Source: Owenia fusiformis (lineage: Eukaryota; Annelida; Polychaeta; Sabellida; Oweniidae). From it: a stretch of DNA of 64,000 bases. The notes under the pieces are model-generated. The model had not been told where the DNA came from. It saw only the letters and a program-made list of their open reading frames with translations, and did no database searches. The translations under genes and the position numbers were made by a program. The DNA lies in assembly GCA_903813345.2 (NCBI GenBank), contig CAIIXF020000007.1, positions 623,730 to 687,729 on the forward strand, written 5' to 3'. Shown here piece after piece: positions 38,501-47,714 of the stretch (within the stretch, counting starts at the first letter, position 1; every line of letters begins with the position of its first letter).

Positions 38501-41500
38501 GTGCTTTATTGAGCTGAGCTCCAAGCTAGACATTTTCAATCAATTACTTATTTTGTGCTTTATTGAGCTGAGCTCCAAGCTAGACATTGTCAATCAATTA
38601 CTTATGTTGTGCTTTATTGAGCTGAGCTCCAAGCTAGACATTGTCAATCAATTACTTATGTTGTGCTTTAGTGAGCTGAGCTCCAAGCTAGACATTGTCA
38701 ATCAATTACCTATGTTGTGCTTTATTGAGCTGAGCTCCAAGCTAGACATTGTCAATCAATTACTTATGTTGTTCTTTAGTGAGCTGAGCTCCAAGCTAGA
38801 CATTGTCAATCAATTACTTATGTTGTGCTTTATTGAGCTGAGCTCCAAGCTAGACATTGTCAATCAATTACTTATGTTGTGCTTTATTGAGCTGAGCTCC
38901 AAGCTAGACATTGTCAATCAATTACTTATGTTGTGCTTTAGTGAGCTGAGCTCCAAGCTACAAGATACACTGGAGATGATAGAGGAACAACTAGATGTTG
39001 CCTTATCAAAGACTTGTGGCAACTTTGACATGAAGTATTACGACAAAGTGCAGACTGCTTATAGGTTACTGGGGAAAACACAGGTTTGTGGATTCTATTA
39101 AAATAGTTGCTCAAAATAATTTGACTCACTCCTGATGTAAAGTAAGTAGAAAGCACATCTATGGTTTTAGTACTTTAAGATAACAATGTACTCACAGTAT
39201 TTTTTATATTGTTAGCTGCTTACGATCCAACTTTGGATTATCCCATAAATTAATCATTGGTTTTCAAGTTAAATCATGATAACCATCGTTGATATCTTAA
39301 AATTATGTTTTTAGACTGCTATGGACCAGTTACACATGCACTTCACCAGTGCAGTGCACAATACAGCATTCACCATTGTGCTTGGCTATGTGGAGCTAAC
39401 TGCTGCAACATCAGGGAGCAACTTCCAGAAACGACAGTATAATGATCTTTGTAAAGTGAGTTTAAGATTATGATTAATCCAGCATTAATTCCATGCATAT
39501 GATTCTCAATGTAAATATTCTTTTATTAAACGAGTATCATAGTTTTGTAATCAAATAACAATAACATAAATTATGAGTAAATGTTAACTTGCATAAATCT
39601 TTTTCAAACAGTAATGAATAATTCTAGAAGCGTTTGTGTCCACTGAATTACATAAAATTTGAAAGTGTAGTTATTGTTTCCAAATTCATTGTATTGCAGA
39701 ATGTTACGCCAGAGACATTCACTTCCTGTTTGATAGACCTGTGCAAGGCATTATGGGAAGTGATGAAGAGCTATCACCAGACGATGGAGTGGCATGAACA
39801 AAAAGACAAGTCATTAGAAGAGTCGGGTATGAGTATAAGATTTCAATCGCTTTATTCCAATTCTGAAAGAACTAACCTAATTTCTTGAATTATCTTTCTA
39901 TTTTATACAGAGATAGGACAAACTTGCTGCTTTGCACTTAAGTCATGATTGTCTTAAAGAGATTTACCTACTCCTGGATAAAAATGTGAATCTTTATTTT
40001 CTAGGCTCTGGGAGCACCAATGTAGATGCACATTTTACAAGGCGCTATGTGAAGCAGAAATTGGAGCATGGTTTATCCAGGATCTGGGGAGATGTCCAGC
40101 AGAAAGTGAAGACGTACATCCTCAGTACAGATCTCTCCTATTTCAAATTTGATGAGTTTATTGATGTTCTAGACATCATCAATAGGTAGGTGTTAGGGAC
40201 CTGCTCAATATTTTGATGTTGACCTAAAATATAATCTTAATCAGTGTAAATCGAAAAATTGATTTTAGTCAAATTGAAAATCATTTCTATTTAGCAATCA
40301 ATGTAGGCTCACCTCTTCCCCCTTCCAATTCAATTTATTACATTTGTAAGGGCACATGGATGAATTAACTTTTTCCCATCAGGAGGCATACATGACATAA
40401 TGTGATAAGTTAGCTCAATTGCTTGGAAATTATATCCACAAGTAATTTTAAAAAGAATCTTAGACCAGTCTCATTAGGATTATCATCTGAAGAGAAGTTT
40501 CCATATCACAGAAACAAATGGCATGTACAGGGTGATCCAGAAGTAACGTCAAAGACATTGTAATTTCAAAAGTATTCATCAGATCTTCATGAAATTTGGT
40601 ATACATGTACCCACAACATTTCTGAGTTACCATCTCAAAGATTGGAATTCAATCATTTCATTGGTTGAAATTATGGTTGCTATAGTAACCCGATATCGCG
40701 TAACCCGGGGCAAATTGAAGAGAAACCATAACGTTTTTGTGAATTTCTCTAATTTAAAAAGTCAGTAACATTTGAAAATGTTCATTGTTTGTTTTCTATG
40801 ATTTTTATATTTGTTGCCATGGTAACAAATATGTAATAGTTGTGATGTCACAATAGGCATTCATAAAAAGCTTTCAATTTCTTTGAATTGCTTCCATCAT
40901 CCATGACAAATACTAACATGACCAAGGACACGAACCCACCCAATTCAAGATGGCGCCAAGTCAGAGTAAAATAGAGCAAAGAACAAACATTAAGTTCTGT
41001 GTAAAGTTGGGGAAAGGTGTAAAAGAGACTATAAGACAGATAAAGAAGGCATATGGTAAAGCTGCCATTGCTGAGAGAAACATTTACAGGTGGTTTAACA
41101 AGTATTCCAGTGGATATGATGAAGTGGTAGACAAGCAGCGAGGAGGCAGGCCAGTGTCGTCATTCGATGATCAAACCATCAAAGCAATTGAAGCTGATGT
41201 TATGGACAATAGGCAAATTTCTATCAGAGAATTGGCTGAAAAACACGATCTGAGCTATGGGACTGTGCAACGGATACTGACAAAGAACTGTCTGTTAAAG
41301 AAGGTGTCTGCTAAATGGGTGCCGCATGACTTGACACAGGAGCAGAAAGACCGGCGTGTTAAGGCTTCAAGGGACTTTCTTGCAAAATATCGGAGAGATG
41401 GAGATGACTTTCTTAACAAGATCATTACGAGTGACGAATCATTGCTATCATTCTACATCCCAGAGACCACGCAACAAAGTTCATCGTGGAAACATGACAA

Positions 41501-44500
41501 CTCCCCAACACCAACCAAGCCTAAAATAGTACCAGGAATTCCACAAAAGAAACAAATGGTTGTGACATTCTTTGACATTAGAGGAATGGTGTTAACCCAT
41601 TTTGTTCCCATTGGCCAGAGAATTAATGCCGTTTACATTGCAAAGGTAAGATATCATTTGTTCTAATAATACATCATACTGTGAATTTTATTTTTAAATT
41701 AAAGTATTTAAATGTTGTTCACTGTCAATATAATTATAACTCCATGGCCATGATTCAAATCCAAATCCAATCAATGAAACAACTGGTTTAACAACCATTA
41801 AACATTTGTTTTTCAGGTTCTGAAGCGTGATCTTCAACGTTCCCTGAGGAAAAAGCGTCCCGGACATCTGCAGCAGTTTATCTTGCATTGGGACAATGCC
41901 CCTACGCACACTGCAATCCTGACCAGCAACACAGTCCAAACACTTGGATTTCAACAACTTGAACATGCCCCTTATTCACCTGATCTCGCCCCCAGTGACT
42001 TTTATTTGTATGGGGAACTAAAAAGAAACCTTAGTGGAAATAATTTTCAATCCTGTGAGGAATTGAAAAATGCCGTAGTACTAGCCCTACAAGGAATGAG
42101 TTCTAATGGATTTAATTCTGTGTTCAAGGAATGGGTATCCAGACATGAGAAATGTGTTGCAAATGGTGGCAATTATGTAGAATGAACTATTATTAGTAAC
42201 TGTGCAATAGTATGATTTATATTGTTGTGAAATAAAATGTTGAGGATATAACAATTTCAGATCTTGTTGATATTTTGAGATTACGCATTACACGTTAAGT
42301 AATTTGCCCCGGGTTACGCGATATCGGGTTACTATAGCAACCATAATTTCAACCAATGAAATGATTGAATTCCAATCTTTGAGATGGTAACTCAGAAATG
42401 TTGTGGGTACATGTATACCAAATTTCATGAAGATCTGATGAATACTTTTGAAATTACAACATCTTTGACGTTACTTCTGGATCACCCTGTATGTAACTTC
42501 ACACATATTTCCCTGAAATCCGTAAGTATGATTGATAAATTGTATCAGACAAAATAAGGGGACTGACAAGGCGTACTGTGTTTTTAGATTAATTATTAAT
42601 TATTTAATTGATTTCTACAGGTTGATTATGATTGGAGAGGAATTCTGTGGCAGTAAATCTGAAGGTCTCCAAGACTCAATTAGGAAACAGAGCGTCAATT
42701 ACTTCCGCAATTATCACCGTGCCAGAATGGACGAATTGAAGATGTTCTTGGAGAATGAAGCCTGGCAGTTGTGTCCAGTTAAAGCCAATTTTAGCATCAT
42801 GCAATTACAGGTATGTTCATGTACTTGACAGGCTGTTCAATAAGTACCAAGAAAATATCATCAAGCACTTCATGATTATTTACATGAAGATTTTAAAAAT
42901 AAATATTATTTGTTACTTATTGATGTTTTTTGTTTTTATCGTATCTTCACTTTCAAGACTTGTCTACAGATTTTCAGCCAAACCATTTGAGGGATTCATC
43001 TGAAATTTTCAGGGATGTTTCTACATATCAACGTCAAGAACTGATTGATTTTTGGGCATTCTGGGTAAATTTTAAGGTGGCCATTTTGGATTTTCCGTCC
43101 TAAAATCTTCACTTTCAAGACTTGTCTACAGGTTTCCAGCCAAACCGTTCAAATTTTTACATATGTTACACAGTGATAAGTTCTAGAGCTGATTAACTTT
43201 TCTGCGGCCATCTTGCTTTCTTGGTCAACAAGACCTCAATGCTGTGTTTTAGGTACGATATTGTTCACGTCTGTGCCTTGTTTTTTATATACTTATTGAT
43301 GTTATGTGTCTTGAAAAATTTTTGTATGAGATATTCATTATTAATATTAAAACTAGAAAAAAGTCATCAAAACTGAATTTCCCATTCATCTATCACAAGC
43401 AAAAAAGCATAATTTTATATCTGGTTAGTGTATCATGAATTTCATTTGTAGGAGTTCAAGTTTTTACGAAGTCATGCACAACAACAGAGAAATATTATAG
43501 CTACCCCTACGCAATCACCTGAACATACTGTACCAACCAACCGTCCAAACTACGGCTTTTTCACAAAGTTTGACAACTCCAGTCCATTTGATCTCCCGGC
43601 TCAGGAGGATGAGGATGAGGAGAAAGAGGATGTCATGGCAACCAATGGGGTGAGTCTTTTAGATGTAGCCATGGCAACAAATGGAGTGAATCATTTAGTT
43701 ATGGCAATCAATTGGAGGATAAATTGAGAAATGAATGAAAAATTGACTATCATATGATATTTTTTATTTTTCTCAGACCGTGCATTTTGATAATCAAGAA
43801 ATTGATTTTTCAGTACATGGAGGATCGTCAACTGTCAGTAGATAGCGAATCAGATGAAGACATTCCAGAGGAATTAAAACAGGACTTTGTGGACGAACAG
43901 ACAGGAGAGCTTCCTGTTAAACGTCCTACTAAACTACCCAAGAGTCACTCTGGCAGTTTGAAAAGACAAACCAAGCTAGGTCCTGTGTTAACCAATACAA
44001 CTTTAAATGTGATACGTTTAATAGGTGAGATGCTCATCAATTGAGATAATTATTTCTTGCTTATATTTCATTTCAAAATTACTTCATGTCGCTCTTTCTA
44101 AGAATTCCAATCATTGACAGATGTTCCAACCCTTCTAATAATATTCTGTATTGGCTCTAAGCCTTTTCACTTAATTTCTTGTTTATGTCATTCTTCTTCA
44201 CTTCATTTTTCATTTAAAGATGATTTGTTTGTTCATTTGCAGGTAAATATGCTCAGATGATGAGTGTGTTGAAGCCAATAGCCTTTGATGTGATTATATG
44301 TATGTCCCAGATCTTCGACTATTATTTATATACAGTGAGTATCATTCATAAATAAGTACAAACAATATGTTGCAATATGTTCAAAACAAAGCTATTGCAA
44401 GAATAATCAGGCTCTGTGATTATGCCTTATGGATTACTTTTGATTTCTAATTTAACTTATTTTATAATTCTTGAGAAATATATTGAGAGCTGCTTTTTAT

Positions 44501-47500
44501 ACATGCTCCATAAAAATGCAATAATTAGAGTGAATGGATGAAAAATTCTATTTTTCAGATATACAGCTTCTTTGGGATAGACCTTGGGGATGTGAATGAG
44601 TTGTCACTCAGCAACAAACTGAGAACAACATTGAAGAGAATCAAAGATAATCTTATTTATGAAGAACAACAGGTCACCCCTACCACACCAGGAGTCCCCA
44701 CAGTGCCAACAGCTGAAGAGAAAAAGGTATTTTGAATGTCTTAATTGAATTTTGCCCAGTGCGGTAGCGACAGTATTAAAATCCATACAATAGATATGTA
44801 TTGAAATCAGTTGTCACACAATATTTATTATCATTATTACATATATTACAGTGCTTAATGTGGATTGGTCCATAATATTGGTTGATATTGATAGGTGTTT
44901 TCTGTGTTTTCCAACTGTTGTCACTCATGATATTAATAACATTTCAGATATATGATGTAGCAATATATTATGAGGTTATATAATGGTTGATTCCGTATAT
45001 CGTGTTTATACTCAAGTGAGTATATGATATAGATGTATTCACGAGTGACTGAAGGGAACAAATGAGTATATCATATACTCACGAGAGTTAATAACGATAT
45101 ACAGAATCAACCATTATATGATCTTATCATCCCACCCTAATCTTTAATCAATAAAAGGTTAATCTAAATTCTGCAGTTGTATATCAAGTCGAGGAGTTGT
45201 ATACGCTACCCAGGAGTTGCATATCGTTCTCAAGAGTTGTATACGATGAATGTTGATTTTATATCGCAGTTATACAATGCTATTATACAATCATATAATG
45301 CTCTTAGGGTGGGATAAGATTAGTTCTCCTCATCCTGTTCTTGATGTAGTCTTGATGTAGTTTTGGATGGTTCTCTAAAAAGTACAAGACGGTATAGTAA
45401 ACAAACTATATGGTAATTTCCTACATATATTATCTTTTTGTTGCAACAGGACAAATTTGGCCAGCCTTATCTATCTGGAATGGTTGACCTTAGTGTAAGA
45501 GAGTCCCTGTATGGGTTAGCTGCTAGGGTTGTAGCTGCTGAGTCACTGTAAGTATGCCACAATTGTATATCAATTAAGTCAAGGAGTTGAACTAGGGCTA
45601 GAGAGTTAGAGTGTTATATGAATAAGAGCCATTCTAAATCAGTAATATGTAACTTCAAACATACTTCATACATTCAATTATTTCAAAATGTATACTTTTA
45701 TATGCCTGGGTTTTGTTTATTTTACAGTATTTCTTGTTATACTTGTAAATGTATTAATATTTAGTTCAACATGTTCTTGTCACTTTTTCAGTGTGTTCCT
45801 GGCTGAACAGTTTGAGTACCTACAGCCTACTTTAGATAATATGATTCCACAAGCCAAGAAAGCATTCCTTCAACAATTCTACTCTCAAGTAAGTGTGTTT
45901 GCCATCAGTCTTTTTGGGTTCATTTACTTATTTCAAGTTCATCAAAATTTAGTTTCTATTAGAGTTGGTGAATGTTTCTTATCTTGTCCATGTATCTATA
46001 CTCAATATTGCTTTTTGTAAATTGTAAGAAAAATAAATAAGAATCCAATGATTATTTTAAACTATCCCTACTTATCTAGGTAATGTATGTAAATATACGA
46101 AATGCATGCATAAACATATTTTGAAAACCCTAGTGTTGACTTATATTGTGTGACTTGATTTCATGTTTTAGACTGTTACAACAGCTGTAGAAATCAGAAA
46201 GCCAGTGTATCGTACCGTGGCTGCCAAATCAATAGACTATGAGAACCTCTTCAATCTGATGGCCACCACAGTCAAGTGGGACATTAAAGATATCATGTCA
46301 CAACACAGCAGTTATGTAGATAGGTTACTTCAGGTGAGGAGATATGGATAACTTCCTTCAATGATCTCATGTAGTTTGGACCATAAATAATTGAGTAGTC
46401 GATTTTCTATCACCATTTCCAAACCTTGGTGGTTTGAAAGCCCATAATTTCCTATATTGTCCAGATACATATCCCCTAAAATTTCTATATTTTACATTTT
46501 GTATACTGTCATCCACTGAAGTATGGCCTCTTGAAATTTTTTATGAGTGGTCCTTATGGGTCAGTCAAAAGTATGTGTATCAATATTTCAGGAATTCCAT
46601 GCATTCAAAAGTATGTGCATCAATATTTCAGGAATTCCATTCATTCAACAGTATGTGTATCAATATTTCAGGAATTCCATGCATTCAACAGTAGGCTGCA
46701 GGAAGTGAGTCGGAGGGTGCCAATACCAAAAGTTGTGGAACACATTCTCTGGGAATACTGTATAAGGCTATCCAATAGAACATTTGTAGAGGGGTAAGAT
46801 TTAAGGTATTAAATTGGATTAGTATGTTGGACATGTTCTGAAATAAAAATTGTTCAATTTACTTGTAATCAATTGAATGTACTCAATCTAATGAATAACT
46901 GGTAAACAGATATGTGACCTGCCCTATTTCAATTTGAACAATTTCAGGTTGCTTTAACATGTTTAATCAGCTTCTAACCCATGAACTTATATATTTCTTT
47001 AGGTACGCTAGTGCTAAGAAATGCACTAATGAGGGGAGAGCTTTGATGCAGCTTGACTTCCAACAGTTTCTCATGAAGTTAGAAAAACTCACTGACCTCC
47101 GCCCAATTCCCGACCGTGAGTATGTAGAGGCGTACATAAAGGCATATTACCTACCTGAAGCCCAGTTGGAGCTCTGGGTCAAAGACCATCGGGTAATTAA
47201 CAAATCATTAAAATTTGACACTTGAAAGTTTTTTTAAAAACATTTGTATATGACAATGAAATGGTGAAAATTCTTGTCAACCTCAGAGTCAACTCAACCC
47301 TGTAAAACTCAACCGCATTAATTTCTTACAATATTTTTGAATCATTCACTAGGTTGAGTTGACTTGGGGTTGAGATGACCTGGAATTTTAAAAAAGATTA
47401 AGTTTGTCCATATTGGACAAATTAATTGAACAAGATTAGGTTTAACAAGACAAACGAATTCGCCATTTAGTTCATTCCACTTTCCAAAAGTTTTAAAGTT

Positions 47501-47714
47501 AAAGAGTTTTTAAAGTTTTAACAATACATTTGGTAGTTTAAACTAACATTTCATCTTTTGCATTGTTTTTCAACATATTAAACATACCTTTATTTTATTT
47601 TAGGAATACTCTGTGAAACAGCTGGTTTCCATAGTGAACTGTGTTGACCATAAAAACAAGAAGGCCAGACAAAGACTTATAAACTCAATAGAAGAAACCT
47701 GGAATAGGCGGTGA
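32598..47714 (+). CDS. VPS50: VPS50 / syndetin, EARP complex subunit
   Basis: Complete gene, 22 coding exons: 32598-32651, 35006-35092, 36128-36235, 36542-36622, 36838-36962, 37114-37231, 37426-37544, 38942-39083, 39315-39455, 39700-39826, 40005-40185, 42621-42810, 43452-43649, 43814-44024, 44243-44334, 44559-44726, 45450-45547, 45792-45888, 46172-46333, 46672-46793, 47003-47192, 47604-47714. All junctions are GT-AG and all phases close: 973 residues, close to the ~964 of the human protein. Diagnostic stretches include [20 protein letters not shown] (exon 7), [17 protein letters not shown] (exons 8-9), [10 protein letters not shown] (exon 12) and [20 protein letters not shown] (exon 21). Residues ~48-330 are the Vps54-like N-terminal helical region and the last ~240 the syndetin C-terminal domain; an acidic linker falls at ~540-600. 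With VPS51, VPS52 and VPS53 the family tethers endosomal recycling carriers. Introns hold a LINE, an intact-looking mariner and MITEs. Three exon edges carry tandem duplications. Confidence 0.97.
32895..33125 (+). promoter_or_regulatory. Promoter-like motif cluster in VPS50 intron 1
   Basis: Within 230 bp: CCAAT at 32903-32907 and 32986-32990, a perfect CRE TGACGTCA at 32959-32966, inverted CCAAT (ATTGG) at 33043-33047, and a GC box GGGGCGGGGC at 33115-33124. The base composition is also less AT-rich than the neighbourhood. Could be an alternative promoter or enhancer; motif evidence only. Confidence 0.4.
33238..33306. repeat. Short hairpin in VPS50 intron 1
   Basis: TTTTAAGGCCCTTTAGCC pairs with GGCTAGAGGGCCTTA across about 35 bp. 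Could be a tiny MITE; no target duplication identified. Confidence 0.4.
33462..33495 (+). other. tRNA-like A-box fragment
   Basis: GCCCTGGTCTAGTGGTTAAT resembles the 5' part of a tRNA, with an A box of the TRGYNNARNNG type. No B box or cloverleaf follows, so this looks like the head of a tRNA-derived SINE or a truncated tRNA copy, not a working tRNA. Confidence 0.35.
33660..34785 (+). mobile_element. LINE (CR1/L2-like) 3' fragment in VPS50 intron 1
   Basis: The frame from 33746 encodes reverse transcriptase core motifs: [20 protein letters not shown], the catalytic box FADDTK, then [13 protein letters not shown] and the [10 protein letters not shown] motif. Near 34255 the frame breaks and an internal deletion is likely. 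The C-terminal part continues in another frame with [14 protein letters not shown]...[13 protein letters not shown], and after a stop at 34559 with [10 protein letters not shown]. The end carries ATAACTATAACTATA, like the short tail repeats of CR1/L2 elements. Frame breaks mark it as dead. Same orientation as VPS50. Confidence 0.85.
34902..34997. repeat. Interspersed repeat B, copy 2, abutting a VPS50 splice acceptor
   Basis: Matches 13057-13165 (ATAGGGAAAACTCATGCGAT, TTTTGGTCACCCATAATGGA). Similarity ends about 10-15 bases before the TTGTTATAG acceptor of VPS50 exon 2 at 35005. Confidence 0.7.
35745..35865. repeat. Three-copy ~36-bp tandem repeat in VPS50 intron 2
   Basis: Three copies of a unit containing TTTACTTAGTTTAATATGAA and CTGAAGTGA, slightly diverged. 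It does not touch an exon. Confidence 0.8.
37824..38960 (+). repeat. 54-bp minisatellite spanning the VPS50 exon 8 splice acceptor
   Basis: Twenty-one tandem copies of a 54-bp unit. Each copy contains an acceptor-like GTGCTTTAG or GTTCTTTAG followed by TGAGCTGAGCTCCAAGCTA, which is the exact first 19 bases of VPS50 exon 8 (38942). The last copy is the real acceptor and exon start. The unit is 18 codons ([18 protein letters not shown]) and is open through the whole array, in frame with exon 8. Ten copies keep the AG at the splice position; ten have ATT and one ACT. Confidence 0.95.
40528..42489 (+). mobile_element. Mariner element with 189-bp terminal inverted repeats
   Basis: Flanked by TA at 40526-40527 and 42490-42491. 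The 5' repeat 40528-40716 starts CAGGGTGATCCAGAAGTAAC and is matched by 42301-42489 without indels; comparing the arms I see only two adjacent-region substitutions. That near identity implies a recent insertion. It lies in VPS50 intron 11, same orientation as the gene, and its transposase frame is open. Confidence 0.95.
40950..42185 (+). CDS. Mariner transposase (DD34D), interrupted by a 171-bp intron
   Basis: Two exons, 40950-41645 and 41817-42185, separated by a 171-bp GT-AG intron (AAAG/GTAAGA ... TTTTTCAG/GTT), give 354 residues, normal for mariner. The N-terminal half has two helix-turn-helix-like regions ([40 protein letters not shown]). Catalytic residues: first Asp in ITSDES near residue 156, second in HWDNAPTHT, third in [14 protein letters not shown]. 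The last two are separated by 34 residues, the DD34D spacing of true mariners. The start ATG lies in CAAGATGGCGCC. No internal stops were seen, so it may be functional if the intron is spliced. The element sits in a host intron, so expression could also come from read-through. Confidence 0.9.
42950..43270 (+). repeat. Fragment of the GCCATTTTGGATTTTCCGTCC repeat family
   Basis: Two diverged units related to 18059-19560: GGTGGCCATTTTGGATTTTC, GTCCTAAAATCTTCACTTTC, TTTTCAGGGATGTTTCTACA. Intron 12 of VPS50. Confidence 0.65.
43629..43719 (+). repeat. Tandem duplication across a VPS50 splice donor
   Basis: Unit 1 (43629-43661) contains the end of exon 13 and its donor, ATGGCAACCAATGGG/GTGAGT. Unit 2 (43662-43697) repeats it as ATGGCAACAAATGGA/GTGAAT. 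Unit 3 (43698-43719) is ATGGCAATCAATTGGAGGA, with the donor lost. Use of the unit 2 site would lengthen exon 13 by 36 bases, in frame and without a stop. Confidence 0.85.
44972..45321. mobile_element. Compound MITE in VPS50 intron 16
   Basis: A hairpin at 44975-45125 pairs TATAATGGTTGATTCCGTAT with ATACAGAATCAACCATTATA. Directly after it, ATCTTATCATCCCACCCTAA (45120-45140) pairs with TTAGGGTGGGATAAGAT (45304-45320). Either two adjacent foldback elements or one with internal and external arms. Confidence 0.65.
46561..46693 (+). repeat. Triplicated 40-bp splice acceptor of VPS50 exon 20
   Basis: Units at 46592-46631 and 46632-46671, plus the real exon start at 46672, all read GAATTCCATGCATTCAACAG or close variants, and each is preceded by the same CAATATTTCAG acceptor (AGs at 46590-46591, 46630-46631, 46670-46671). 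Only the last gives the conserved protein. Using either earlier AG shifts the frame and reaches a stop. Confidence 0.9.

Noticed and set aside
37800-39101. A 433-codon open frame as a stand-alone repeat protein gene
   Set aside because: It is the 54-bp intronic array plus VPS50 exon 8. The frame stays open because 54 is a multiple of three. The true exon is set by conservation with VPS50 and by phase. Possible inclusion of repeats is reported as a finding, not as a gene.
41646-41816. Frameshift or decay of the mariner transposase at 41666
   Set aside because: The break has a canonical GTAAGA donor and a TTTTTCAG acceptor, and removal restores a full-length DD34D protein, so an intron is the simpler reading.
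46434-46797. ORFs with ISGIPCIQ / YFRNS repeats
   Set aside because: Frame readings of the triplicated 40-bp acceptor region next to VPS50 exon 20.
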